64,000 bases of DNA from an uncultured Christensenellaceae bacterium (GTDB lineage: Bacteria; Bacillota; Clostridia; Christensenellales; Borkfalkiaceae), in contig CAJUSA010000013.1 in the NCBI GenBank assembly GCA_910589015.1, forward strand, positions 3,719 to 67,718, read 5' to 3'. Positions 43,181 to 52,007 of the stretch are shown piece by piece. The notes beneath the pieces are model-generated. The model searched no databases, was not told the origin of the DNA, and worked only from the letters and a program-made list of their open reading frames with translations. The number at the start of each line of letters is the position of its first letter. Position 1 is the stretch's first letter. Made by a program: the position numbers and the translations under genes.

Positions 43181-46100
43181 TTATTCGTTGTAGGGATCGT
43201 TGGGATCGGCAGGTTTTTCTTCTTCTTCCGCCTTTTCTTCCTTGACGATTTCCACAGGGGCTTTCTTCTGCTTTTTCTGTTTCTTTCTGAGCGGAAGTTT
43301 GCCCGATTTCACCAGACGGCGCCATACTCTGCGTCCGATCACCACGCCCGCCGCGAACACAAGCGCGACGACTAAGAGCACCGAAGAAAGGATCAGCCAG
43401 ATATTGCTGTCGGAATCGCCGTCTTCATGGTCGTGACCGTCGTCGGTATCGTCGCCCGAACTCGTGCTGCGTTCTACCGTTACGTCGTAAGCCGAGTAAT
43501 CGAGGTAATAATCGTAAGAGTATTCGTTTTCGAGGATATTGCCCTGCGTATTGTCGTAGATCAGGGAAATCAGTTTCTCGCTGTTCGACGACTGCTTGTA
43601 ATTGCCGTAAGGGTTGCCTTCCTTGTCTTCGTCGAGCGTTTCATCGTAACGCAGGTGCCAGGGGGCGTCGTAGAACGTGAACGCGTAGTAAAGCGCGTAT
43701 TCTTCGGGAAGGTTGTCGTCCGTGTCGAGATAACCTTCGTCGCCCGCATTGAGGTTATGCGTCTTGTTGTAATACGTTTTCAGATTTGCGACTTTCTCGT
43801 CGAGCAAGTTCTGATAGCTGCTCGAAACGTCGGTAGAGGAATAGCTGTCGAAGAAGAAGTAGCTGTTTGCGGGCATCTTCTCTTCGTTGTTGCGCGAACC
43901 CGCCCAGATTTCGAGGCGGTAGGTCTTTTGTGCGTTGCCTGCATGCACATAGAAGCTGACGTCGATCCACTTGCCTTCGGTCGCCTGCGTACCCGTCACT
44001 TTGATCACGCTGCCGTGCGCCGCCGCGTTCTCGGGAACGGTGTAGCGTACGATCGAATTGCCGTTGTCGTCGGTCGTGGGCAGGTTCTGAACGGGCTGCG
44101 AGTAAGCGTCTTTTTTCTTATCGTAATAAGCGTAGTAAACGTCGTTGCCGTCGGCGTCCTTTTTGAGGTAGTAAGCGATCGTCTTGTCGTCGCTCGTCAC
44201 AAGGTTGCCGTTCTCGTCTTTGTCGTAGTTGTGCAGGTTGGCGTAATAGGTGCCGCTCTTGTCGCCCGCTTTGGTGTAAAGACCGTTGGACTCGAGGTAG
44301 TAAAGAATGTCGGTCTTGTCCTTAAAGCTCTCGTCCGAAGGATCTTTCGCGCAGATATTGCCTTCGTCGTTGTACCAGTAGGTCACGTTCGCCATGGTGG
44401 GCGTGAACGCCGTGCCGTAGCCGTTCTTTACTTCGGAAGCGTCGTTGAGGAGGATATATGCCGTGGCGCCTGCCGAGAGTTTCACGCGCAGCGAGATCTT
44501 TTGATAAGCGTCCGCCGAAATCGACGCGGTATTATAAAGGTAATAACCGTAGCTCGTTGCTTCCGTGTTGTTGGTGTTGAGAATAAGGAGGGGTTGGTTG
44601 GAAACGCGGCCCGTAAAGGTGCCGTCCGCCGCCGTGTCGGCAAAGATGTTGTTCCACCACGTCTGCGCGTTCGGCTCGCCGCCCGCAAGGGTGTTGAGCA
44701 TGTTCGCCCAAGCATAGTTGGCGTGATCGGGATCGTCCTTGTAGTCCTTATACGTTTGGGCATACTTGGCGTTGAGCAGACCGGTATACACGCCCGCGGG
44801 CACTTCGTTTTCCTCGGTGCCGTTCTCGGTGTCGATGCGGTTGTTCGTGCTCACGATGCCGTTGAAGGATGCGGGGGTGGCAAATCCCTTTTCGATATCC
44901 GACGTACGCGACGCGGTATCGAAGGAAGAGTTGTCTTTCGCAGTGTCGCTGAGCGACACTTTGACGCTGCGGCTGTCCGTCGAAACGTAGCCGTAAAGCG
45001 CTTTGGTCAGATCCTGCGTTTCAAACGCGGTGAACGCCGCATAGCCGTCAACATAGTCCGCGCGCGTGGAAGAGGCGATCGAAGTCGTGCCGTAGTGCAG
45101 TTTGAGTGTAAAAGTCTGTGCTGTTTCGGTGGGGTTCTCGATGAAGAAGAAGCATTGCACCCAGCCGTTGTAAATATCTTTCTTGTTGTAAGGGCTGTCT
45201 TCTTTGTTGTTGTCGATATCGGTGGTGGAAACCGTCGTCGAGTCGAACGATGCAATCTTGGTTTCGTTGCCGCCTTCGTCGACGATCGTCGCGCTTGCGC
45301 CGCTCTTGCCCGTTCTCACGTTGGTCTTGACGAAGAAGGATACGAGCTTGTACGATTTCGCGTCTACGCGGAACGCCTCGTTCTGTAAGGTCGAGGTGTA
45401 CGCCGCGCCGTTCGTCGACATGAGCAGTAAGATCTGTTCGTCGTTCTTGTTCGCGCCGTCGAAGGGGAAGGCGTCTTTGAAGTCTTTTTCGAAGAAGTTG
45501 GCAAGGTAACCGTTGTAATTGAGGTCGCCCGCCGTCGAGCGGTCGAGCAGTTGTTCGTAGGTGTAAAGCCCCGCCAAGCTCTTGCGGCTCGTTTCGACGG
45601 AAGGATCTTCACGGTTATCCGCTACTTTGGACTCATAAACCTTCGAACCGGAGGTTTCGCTCGTCAGTTTGGTTTGCACGTCGGCGAACTGCGCCTTCGA
45701 GAAACCCGCGTACAGGTCGAGCGCATACGCCGTCGTGTCACCGCTCTTCGCATCGAAAATCTTTTCGTCTTTCTTCGAAACGATCGAGCAGGAATTGCCG
45801 CCGCCGATGCCCGCCGTGTTGGTTTTTTCCAGATAATCGGCGTTCGACATGACCGTGCATTCGAGGTCGTCGAAGAGGGCGTACCCGTCCACCGCTTCAA
45901 GACGGTTGGAAGAGGTGCTCATTCCCAAGCCGAGCACGATCTTGAAGGTGCTTTCGGCAAACGTGCTGCCGCGCACGAATACGGTGTATTTTACCCAGCC
46001 GTTGTTTGCGTCGTAACCTGCCTCGCCCTCGTAGGGGGAACGGATGTTTTTGATCTGCACCTGATCGAGCGTAGAACTTCCCACCGTGTTGGTGACGCCG

Positions 46101-46954
46101 ATATACGCGCCGCCGTGCAGCGAGTCGCGCGTAACGGGCGTGGGCTCTTTATCCTTGCCTGATTCCGCCGCATAGTGGTAAAGTTCGGCGGTTTTCACCC
46201 AAACCGAAACTTCCGCCGCCGTGCCCGGTTTCAGGGTGATCGTCGTCGAAGAAGTGTAATACTGACCCGTGCCGCGCACGTCGTCCGAGGTGCGCTGGTT
46301 GTGGATCATGAGCATGCTCGTGTTCTCACCGCGTTCCTCGTCGGAAGAATGGTGGGTTTTCACTTCGGAACCCAACTCTTTGCGCAGGTTTTCCACGTCC
46401 TCGAAGTCGATGGAATATTTGTAGTCGTTAAAGAATTTCTTTTCCGAAGAGGATGCGCTTAAATCTTTGATCGCTTCCTCGTAATAATCGAGGAATTGCA
46501 GCCTGTCGTAAACGCTTGCCTCGGACCAGTGCGCCATCGCCTCGGAAATCGCCTGCGCATCGGAGGGTTTTTCCTCTTCGGGCGTGTCTTCCTCGGGCAC
46601 AAGACGGTGAACCGGGTCGGTGTAAGCGTCCCATTCTTCCTTATTCGTGTTAATGATGCCCGACGACGTGTTCGACGAAGGCGATCCCGAAGTAAACGAC
46701 CAGTTGTTCGGCGAATTGATGAAGGCACGCTTGTCCGTAAGCTCTTTGTCCATTTCGCCGTAGAACTCGAAGTCGCCGTTTTTTATAAGCTGCGTATCGG
46801 TGCGCGACGCCGTGGTTTCGTCGTCGTCATCGTCCGAGTCGTCGCCTGATTTGCACGCCGTAAACGTGCCGAGCGCAAGGGAAAGGGATAACGCCGCCAC
46901 CGCGCCGATCGCAATGCGTTTTCTCCATTTCTCTTTCCAATAATTTTTTGCCAT
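43181..46954 (-). CDS. giant surface protein, lipobox-like N terminus, three related modules, C-terminal anchor
   Basis: 1257 residues. N-terminal hydrophobic stretch ends 'LGTFTACKSG', which resembles a lipoprotein cleavage site, then an acidic linker and 'NGDFEFYG', a typical start of carbohydrate-binding jelly-roll domains. Three modules of similar plan are seen near residues 235-375, 530-655 and 815-1045; each has a 'SxxVKT' or 'LRVKL' strand, a 'GWV' or 'KWI' strand and a 'VDGYAxFD'-like end. One membrane helix (about 1188-1212) and a Lys-rich cytosolic tail close it. Likely a cell-surface glycan- or wall-binding protein held at both ends. Single gene with own promoter and terminator. 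Confidence 0.85.
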   Translation of the reverse strand: MAKNYWKEKWRKRIAIGAVAALSLSLALGTFTACKSGDDSDDDDDETTASRTDTQLIKNGDFEFYGEMDKELTDKRAFINSPNNWSFTSGSPSSNTSSGIINTNKEEWDAYTDPVHRLVPEEDTPEEEKPSDAQAISEAMAHWSEASVYDRLQFLDYYEEAIKDLSASSSEKKFFNDYKYSIDFEDVENLRKELGSEVKTHHSSDEERGENTSMLMIHNQRTSDDVRGTGQYYTSSTTITLKPGTAAEVSVWVKTAELYHYAAESGKDKEPTPVTRDSLHGGAYIGVTNTVGSSTLDQVQIKNIRSPYEGEAGYDANNGWVKYTVFVRGSTFAESTFKIVLGLGMSTSSNRLEAVDGYALFDDLECTVMSNADYLEKTNTAGIGGGNSCSIVSKKDEKIFDAKSGDTTAYALDLYAGFSKAQFADVQTKLTSETSGSKVYESKVADNREDPSVETSRKSLAGLYTYEQLLDRSTAGDLNYNGYLANFFEKDFKDAFPFDGANKNDEQILLLMSTNGAAYTSTLQNEAFRVDAKSYKLVSFFVKTNVRTGKSGASATIVDEGGNETKIASFDSTTVSTTDIDNNKEDSPYNKKDIYNGWVQCFFFIENPTETAQTFTLKLHYGTTSIASSTRADYVDGYAAFTAFETQDLTKALYGYVSTDSRSVKVSLSDTAKDNSSFDTASRTSDIEKGFATPASFNGIVSTNNRIDTENGTEENEVPAGVYTGLLNAKYAQTYKDYKDDPDHANYAWANMLNTLAGGEPNAQTWWNNIFADTAADGTFTGRVSNQPLLILNTNNTEATSYGYYLYNTASISADAYQKISLRVKLSAGATAYILLNDASEVKNGYGTAFTPTMANVTYWYNDEGNICAKDPSDESFKDKTDILYYLESNGLYTKAGDKSGTYYANLHNYDKDENGNLVTSDDKTIAYYLKKDADGNDVYYAYYDKKKDAYSQPVQNLPTTDDNGNSIVRYTVPENAAAHGSVIKVTGTQATEGKWIDVSFYVHAGNAQKTYRLEIWAGSRNNEEKMPANSYFFFDSYSSTDVSSSYQNLLDEKVANLKTYYNKTHNLNAGDEGYLDTDDNLPEEYALYYAFTFYDAPWHLRYDETLDEDKEGNPYGNYKQSSNSEKLISLIYDNTQGNILENEYSYDYYLDYSAYDVTVERSTSSGDDTDDGHDHEDGDSDSNIWLILSSVLLVVALVFAAGVVIGRRVWRRLVKSGKLPLRKKQKKQKKAPVEIVKEEKAEEEEKPADPNDPYNE

Positions 46955-46976
46955 ACAATACCCTCTTACATAACGC

Positions 46977-46996
46977 GGCGCCGCTTGAACGGCGCC
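46977..46996 (-). other. GC hairpin in the leader of the surface-protein gene
   Basis: GGCGCCG, 6-base loop, CGGCGCC, 23 bases before the start codon and downstream of the promoter, so it is transcribed. Confidence 0.6.
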
Positions 46997-47027
46997 CCCG
47001 TTTTTATAGTTTTAGCGATACTCCCTT

Positions 47028-47056
47028 ATTTTAATATAAAACTCGTTCCGACGCAA
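47028..47056 (-). promoter_or_regulatory. promoter of the surface-protein gene
   Basis: Minus strand: TTGCGT (47056-47051), 17-base spacer, TAAAAT (47033-47028). Confidence 0.65.
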
Positions 47057-47158
47057 GCATTTCCGTGCAAAATCGGGAAAAAAGAAAAATTTTTTTTCAT
47101 TTACACAAACTTTTATCACGCGCCCGTCGCACAGACGGCGCGCAGAAAGGAGTGTTTT

Positions 47159-47512
47159 ATGGCGTTCAGAGCGAAAAGTATGCTGGCGGGCGGCGGCGTG
47201 GGGATTATAAACGGGCTGCTGGGCGGTGGCGGCGGCATGGTCGCCGTGCCCGCGCTGTGCGGCGCGGGGCTGCCCGTTGCCTCGGCGCATGCCACGGCAA
47301 TCGCGGTGGTGCTGCCTGCGTCGCTTGCAAGCGCGTTCGTTTATCTTTTATACGGGCTGTTGCCGCTTGCGGTGTTCGTGCCCGTCTGCGTCGGCACGGT
47401 GCTGGGCGGCTTTTTCGGCGCGAACGTGCTCGACCGCGTGCCGCAGAAGGCGCTCGGCATCGCGTTTGCCGCGCTCATGCTTGCGGCGGGGTTAAAAATG
47501 GTGATATCGTGA
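47159..47512 (+). CDS. TauE/SafE-type permease, first half protein
   Basis: 117 residues, about four membrane helices, with the family's glycine-rich opening 'GGGVGIINGLLGGGGGMVAVPAL' split around residue 10-30 and 'SAHATAIAVVLPASLAS'. Full TauE/SafE (DUF81) exporters of sulfite and other sulfur anions are about 250 residues with two such repeats. Here each repeat is its own gene; the second half overlaps by 4 bases. They would have to pair to make one transporter. AAAGGAG precedes the ATG at 47159. Confidence 0.82.
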   Translation: MAFRAKSMLAGGGVGIINGLLGGGGGMVAVPALCGAGLPVASAHATAIAVVLPASLASAFVYLLYGLLPLAVFVPVCVGTVLGGFFGANVLDRVPQKALGIAFAALMLAAGLKMVIS

Positions 47513-47868
47513 GTTTCTGGCTGCTTTTTTTATGCGGGATCGCGGGCGGGATTCTGGGCGGCATGGGCATGGGCGGCGGTACGGCGCTCATTCCGCTTTT
47601 AACGATCGTCTGCGGCGTCGATCAGGCGGCGGCGCAGGCGGTCAATCTTCTGGCGTTCGCGCCGATGGCGGCGGTCGCGCTCGGCGTACACGCCAGAAAC
47701 GGACTGCTCGAAAAAAAGGGACTGCTCTCGCTCATTCTGCCCGCGGTGGCGCTTTCGGTGCTCGGCGCGCTTTTGGCGGCGCAGCTGCCTTCCGTCGTGC
47801 TTTCCAAAGCGTTCGGCGTGTTTCTCATCGTGCTCTCCTTTTTCTGGTTCAAAAAATCGTTCGCATAA
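47509..47868 (+). CDS. TauE/SafE-type permease, second half protein
   Basis: 119 residues, about four membrane helices, opening 'GIAGGILGGMGMGGGTALIP' and 'DQAAAQAVNLLAFAPMA', the second DUF81 repeat. GTG at 47509 overlaps the stop of the first half (GTGA). The two proteins share the same pattern (glycine-rich loop, P-containing helix, polar Ala-rich helix), so they arose by duplication. The transported anion is not readable. Confidence 0.82.
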   Translation: MSFWLLFLCGIAGGILGGMGMGGGTALIPLLTIVCGVDQAAAQAVNLLAFAPMAAVALGVHARNGLLEKKGLLSLILPAVALSVLGALLAAQLPSVVLSKAFGVFLIVLSFFWFKKSFA

Positions 47869-47955
47869 AGTCGAATGGCGTCGAAACGGGAAAAACGGCA
47901 CGCGAGTGCTCAAAAAATTTCAATATTTTTGTGCAATATTTTTTCCGAAAGGGTA

Positions 47956-47984
47956 TAGACAAAACCGCTTTGCTGTGTTAAAAT
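47956..47984 (+). promoter_or_regulatory. promoter of the ppx operon
   Basis: TAGACA (47956-47961), 17-base spacer, TAAAAT (47979-47984). Predicted start near 47991 gives a leader of about 90 bases. Confidence 0.7.
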
Positions 47985-48013
47985 GGTGCGGATATAGAAT
48001 AGGGGAGAGTATG

Positions 48014-48063
48014 AGGTTGATCCGTTTCGGGGCAACCCCGCAAAAGGAAACGATCAGCAACCT
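48014..48063 (+). other. structured leader element upstream of ppx
   Basis: One long interrupted hairpin: AGGTT/AACCT, GATC/GATC, GTTTC/GAAAC, and a GGGG/CCCC tip with loop CAA. It fills most of the leader and ends just before the site AGGACGG. It matches no riboswitch I can recall. Confidence 0.6.
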
Positions 48064-48082
48064 TTTCAGGACGGTATAAAGA

Positions 48083-49597
48083 ATGGAAAAAATAGGCATT
48101 ATCGACTTAGGCTCGAACTCGGCGCGGCTTGTGATCGTGCGGCTGTTCGGCGACGGCTATTACATGGTCGAAGACGAAATCAAAGAGAGCGTCCGCCTCG
48201 GACAAGATATGGATCGGGACGGATTTTTGAAACCGCAGCGCATTGCGGAAACCATTAAAACGCTCAAAATGTTCCGCAGGCTGTGCGACGCAAGGGGGGT
48301 AGACAGTATCACCGCGGTCGCCACGGCGGCGGTGCGGCGCGCGAAAAACCAGCGTTCTTTCCTCGACGAAATCCAGGCGACCTGCGGGATCCGCGTGAGC
48401 GTGCTTTCGGAAAGCGACGAGGCGACGCTCGTTTACCGCGGCGTCATCAATTCCATGGATACGCCCAAGGGCATTATCCTCGAAATCGGCGGCGGCAGCA
48501 CGAAGATCATTTATTACAACCGCCGCAATATTCTGCATTACGCCACGCTCGCGTTCGGCGCGGTGACGCTGACCGACCTTTTTTCGGGCGACGGCGTGAC
48601 GCCCGAGGAACAGACGGCGCGCATCGAGGAATTTTTCACCGAGCAGTTCAAGAAGATCGACTGGCTCGAAACGGTCGATCCCGATACGCAGATGATCGGC
48701 GTGGGCGGTTCCTTCCGTAACCTTTACAAGATCAACCGCCTCGTGCGCAAATATCCGCTCAATATCGTGCATAATTATACCTTCGGCATCGACGATTTCA
48801 ACACCATCTACGACATGGTGCGCGTGCTCGACGTGGAAAAGCGCAAACGCATCCGCGGTTTGTCGCCCAACCGCGCCGATATTATGCCCGCGGCGCTTGC
48901 GATCGTCAAATCGTTCACGAATTATCTGAACATTCAGTCGTTTACGATCGGCGGTTGCGGCTTACGCGAGGGGATCATGGTCAATACCGCCGTGCCCTTT
49001 ACGCTTGAACGGCCGCTTTCCGACGTGCTCGGTTATTCGCTCACCACGCTCGTTAAATATTACGGCTGCAACGAAAAGCACGTTGAACACGTCGTGCATC
49101 TTTCCATTCAGCTCTTCAAACAGTTGCGCGTGCTGCATAAATTCCCGCGCGTCTACCTCAAAGTGCTCAAAATCGCGGCAAGTCTGCACGATTGCGGCGA
49201 GGTGGTGCGTTATTACGAACATCAGGCGCACAGCCGTTACATCATTCTCAATTCGCCGATCTACGGCGCGACGCACCGCGAAATCGTGCTGGCGGCGTTC
49301 GTGGCGGGCTGTCACCGCAAGGAAGAGATCGCGCCCGCCGAATGGGCGAAGTATAAAGACATCGTCAGCGACGACGACTTGGAAATCGTCCGCAAGCTCG
49401 GCGTGCTGCTGCGCATCGCGGAATGTCTTGACCGCAGCGGTTTAGGCGTGGTGACGGGCATCAACTGCGACGTTTTAGGCGACAGCGTGATCATGAAAAC
49501 CGAAATCAACGGCGACGCCGCGCTCGAAGTCAAACAGGCGATGAACGCGGGCGGCGAATTCAAACGCGCGTTCAAGAAAAATCTGGAAATTCTTTGA
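48083..49597 (+). CDS. ppx: Ppx/GppA phosphatase with C-terminal HD domain
   Basis: Exopolyphosphatase or pppGpp phosphatase of the sugar-kinase/actin fold, 504 residues. Phosphate-binding loops 'IDLGSNSARLVIV' and 'LEIGGGSTKIIYY', the catalytic Glu region 'SESDEATLVYRGV', then an HD-type helical domain with 'AASLHDCGEVVRYYEHQAH' and 'VAGCHRKEEI'. It would break down polyphosphate or control the (p)ppGpp pool. First gene of a run ppx-maf-mreB-like-ispE; the leader holds a strong hairpin. Confidence 0.92.
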   Translation: MEKIGIIDLGSNSARLVIVRLFGDGYYMVEDEIKESVRLGQDMDRDGFLKPQRIAETIKTLKMFRRLCDARGVDSITAVATAAVRRAKNQRSFLDEIQATCGIRVSVLSESDEATLVYRGVINSMDTPKGIILEIGGGSTKIIYYNRRNILHYATLAFGAVTLTDLFSGDGVTPEEQTARIEEFFTEQFKKIDWLETVDPDTQMIGVGGSFRNLYKINRLVRKYPLNIVHNYTFGIDDFNTIYDMVRVLDVEKRKRIRGLSPNRADIMPAALAIVKSFTNYLNIQSFTIGGCGLREGIMVNTAVPFTLERPLSDVLGYSLTTLVKYYGCNEKHVEHVVHLSIQLFKQLRVLHKFPRVYLKVLKIAASLHDCGEVVRYYEHQAHSRYIILNSPIYGATHREIVLAAFVAGCHRKEEIAPAEWAKYKDIVSDDDLEIVRKLGVLLRIAECLDRSGLGVVTGINCDVLGDSVIMKTEINGDAALEVKQAMNAGGEFKRAFKKNLEIL

Positions 49598-49601
49598 AAA
49601 A

Positions 49602-50153
49602 ATGGACCTTATTTTAGCGAGCGCTTCGCCACGCAGGCGGGAACTGCTGCTTGAAATCGCGCCGACGTTTTCCATCGTGCCGTCCGCGTTCGAAGAGCGC
49701 GGCGAGCTCGGCGCGGAGGACACGGCGCTTGCGTTTGCAAGAGGGAAGGCGGAAGAAGTGCTTTCGCGTTATCCCGACTCGCTCGTTCTCGGCGCCGATA
49801 CGGTGGTTTCGCTCGACAATAAGGTGTTCGGCAAACCTCGCACGCGCGAAGAAGCTTACGCTATGTTGCGCGCGCTGAGCGGAAAAACGCACTCGGTTTA
49901 TACGGGCGTATGCCTTGTGAAGGCGGGCGCGCGGCGCGAGAGCGTCGTTGAAACCAAGGTAACGTTTTTCGAATTGAGCGACGAGTTCATAAACGGTTAT
50001 ATCGACGGCGGATCGCCCTTCGACAAGGCGGGCGGTTACGGCATTCAGGACGGCGGACTGGTGCGTCAGATAGATGGTAGTTATACAAACGTTGTAGGGT
50101 TGCCTCTCGAAACGGTGCAAATCTTTCTCGGGCAGCTTGGAGGACGGTCATGA
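49602..50153 (+). CDS. maf: Maf-family nucleoside triphosphate pyrophosphatase
   Basis: 183-residue house-cleaning pyrophosphatase (dTTP/UTP type). Signature 'ILASASPRRRELL' at the N terminus, 'LGADTVVSLDNKVFGKPRTR', 'GKTHSVYTGVC', 'YIDGGSPFDKAGGYGIQ' and 'NVVGLPLE' at the end, all standard. Follows ppx by 4 bases and overlaps the MreB-like gene by 4 (ATGA). In Bacillus maf also lies next to mreB. Confidence 0.95.
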   Translation: MDLILASASPRRRELLLEIAPTFSIVPSAFEERGELGAEDTALAFARGKAEEVLSRYPDSLVLGADTVVSLDNKVFGKPRTREEAYAMLRALSGKTHSVYTGVCLVKAGARRESVVETKVTFFELSDEFINGYIDGGSPFDKAGGYGIQDGGLVRQIDGSYTNVVGLPLETVQIFLGQLGGRS

Positions 50154-51133
50154 TAAAACTTGCAATCGATTTCGGCACGGCGGAAACGAAGATCTACCGT
50201 CTCGGCAGCGGCATCGTGCTCGCCGAGGCGACCTGCCTTTCCGTGCAGAAAGATACGGGCGAGATCCGCTCGTACGGCGACGAGGCGAAGCGCGTTTTGG
50301 GCAAGACGTCGGAATTTACCGAAGTCGTCTTTCCCGTTTACGAGGGCGATATCGTAAACGAGCGTTACGCGGGCGCCCTGCTCGAATACTATCTCGACAA
50401 AGTAACGTCGCGCAGCGCGATCGAAGCGCTGTTTTGCGTACCCTGCGCCTGCACGCTTGCTTCGCGCGAACGCTATTACCGCGTCGCCAAAGCCGCAGGC
50501 ATTTCGCGCGTATCCTTTGTGGAATCGCCTTACCTTGCGGCGCTCGGGCAGGATATTCCGCTTTCGGAATCCAACCCCGTGTTCGTGCTCGACGTCGGCG
50601 CGGGAAAATCGTCGATGGCGGCGTTCTCGCTCGACGGGATCATCGCGGGCGTCACCATGAACGTGGGCGGCGGCAATATCGACCGCCATATCATCGACCA
50701 CGTCGCGGAAAAATTCGATTTACAGATCGGCGCGATTTCGAGCGAAAAACTCAAAAACACCGTGGGCAGTCTGCTGGAAAACGACGACCGCACCTGTTTG
50801 GTGCACGGGCGCGACGTCAAAACGGGCAGACCGCGTTCCGCAAGCATCTCATCGGGCGATATTCTCTTCCCCGTGCAGGTGTATATCGATAAAATTCTGG
50901 AATACGCCGACTTGCTCATCAAGCGTCTGCCCGAGGAAGTGGCGGCAACGCTGTGCAAAACGGGCATTTCGCTTTCGGGCGGCGTGTGCTGCCTTTCGGG
51001 ATTTGCCGAATACGTCGGCAAGAAATTGCAGACCGAGGCGCATCTTGCGTCCGACCCCGTCACCTGCGCGGTGCTGGGCGGCGGCAGGGCGGTGGGCAAT
51101 GCCTCGCTCCTGCATAAGATCGAGATGCGGTAA
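50150..51133 (+). CDS. divergent MreB-like actin homologue
   Basis: 327 residues of the actin fold: phosphate 1 'IDFGTAETKIYRLGSGIVLA', phosphate 2 'FVLDVGAGKSSMAAF', adenosine region 'GISLSGGVCCLSGF' and a 'VNERYAGALLEYYL' helix as in MreB. It keeps the plan of a rod-shape filament protein next to maf, but the sequence drifts from classical MreB and no mreC or mreD follows. It could be a second MreB/Mbl copy with a special role. Complete frame, no gaps. Confidence 0.85.
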   Translation: MIKLAIDFGTAETKIYRLGSGIVLAEATCLSVQKDTGEIRSYGDEAKRVLGKTSEFTEVVFPVYEGDIVNERYAGALLEYYLDKVTSRSAIEALFCVPCACTLASRERYYRVAKAAGISRVSFVESPYLAALGQDIPLSESNPVFVLDVGAGKSSMAAFSLDGIIAGVTMNVGGGNIDRHIIDHVAEKFDLQIGAISSEKLKNTVGSLLENDDRTCLVHGRDVKTGRPRSASISSGDILFPVQVYIDKILEYADLLIKRLPEEVAATLCKTGISLSGGVCCLSGFAEYVGKKLQTEAHLASDPVTCAVLGGGRAVGNASLLHKIEMR

Positions 51134-51141
51134 GGCGGGGC

Positions 51142-51984
51142 ATGAGAATCGTCCGCACGAACGCATACGCAAAACTCAATTTAACGCTCGACGTCACGGG
51201 TACGCAAAACGGCTATCATATGCTCGATACGCTCGTGACGACCGTCGATTTATCCGACCGTATTGTCGTGAAAAAACGCAAGGACGCGCTCTGTAAGATC
51301 ACGATGCACGGCGGTCCGTTCATTCCCCCCGAAGAGAACAATGCCTTGCGGGCGGCGGAAGCGTTCGTCAAGGCGTTTCAAACGGAAGGCGCCGACATCA
51401 CGGTTTACAAAAATATTCCCGTGGGCGCGGGCATGGGTGGCTCGTCCGCCGATTCCGCGGGAGTTTTAAGGGCAATGGGCGAGCTTTACGGCGTGCAGGA
51501 CGCCCCCGCGCTCAAAGCGCTTGCAGATGCGCTGGGCAGCGATACGGGTTATCTTCTCACGGGCGGGCTTGCCCGCCTTACGGGCAGGGGGGAATGCGTC
51601 GAACGGCTGCCGGACGGGAACAAAATGTTTTTTCTCGTGCTCGTCCCGCGCGACGGCATATCCACGCCGCAGTGTTTCAGGGAATACGACCGGCTCGGGG
51701 AAGTCCTGTCGCCGCGTACGCAAAAGGCGGCGGACGAACTCTTGCGGGGCAATATTCAAGAAAGCGCGCGTTATTTTTTCAACGCGCTCTACGGGGCGGC
51801 GTGTTCGCTCGGATCGGCGGTGCGCGACGCGCTTACCGATCTCAGGTGCTTTTCCCCCTGGGGGGCGAGCATGACGGGTTCGGGCAGCGCCTGTTTTGCG
51901 CTCTTCGAAAACAGGGAACTGTGCGAATGGGCGAAGAGCCGTTATACGGGAAACTGCCGCGCATTTGTTCTGCAAAGCGTTTGA
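51142..51984 (+). CDS. ispE: 4-diphosphocytidyl-2-C-methyl-D-erythritol kinase
   Basis: Fourth enzyme of the MEP isoprenoid pathway (GHMP kinase), 280 residues. N-terminal 'NAYAKLNLTLDVTGTQNGYH', the ATP loop 'NIPVGAGMGGSSADSAGVLR', and C-terminal 'GASMTGSGSACFALF' are all present. It begins 8 bases after the MreB-like gene. Ordinary length and motifs. Confidence 0.95.
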   Translation: MRIVRTNAYAKLNLTLDVTGTQNGYHMLDTLVTTVDLSDRIVVKKRKDALCKITMHGGPFIPPEENNALRAAEAFVKAFQTEGADITVYKNIPVGAGMGGSSADSAGVLRAMGELYGVQDAPALKALADALGSDTGYLLTGGLARLTGRGECVERLPDGNKMFFLVLVPRDGISTPQCFREYDRLGEVLSPRTQKAADELLRGNIQESARYFFNALYGAACSLGSAVRDALTDLRCFSPWGASMTGSGSACFALFENRELCEWAKSRYTGNCRAFVLQSV

Positions 51985-52007
51985 AATAAGTTAAGAAAGG
52001 TTTATAT

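Noticed and set aside
43427..45388. 653-codon open frame on the plus strand opposite the surface-protein gene
   Set aside because: Shadow of the biased codons of the real gene; Val/Arg-rich with no motif or start signal.
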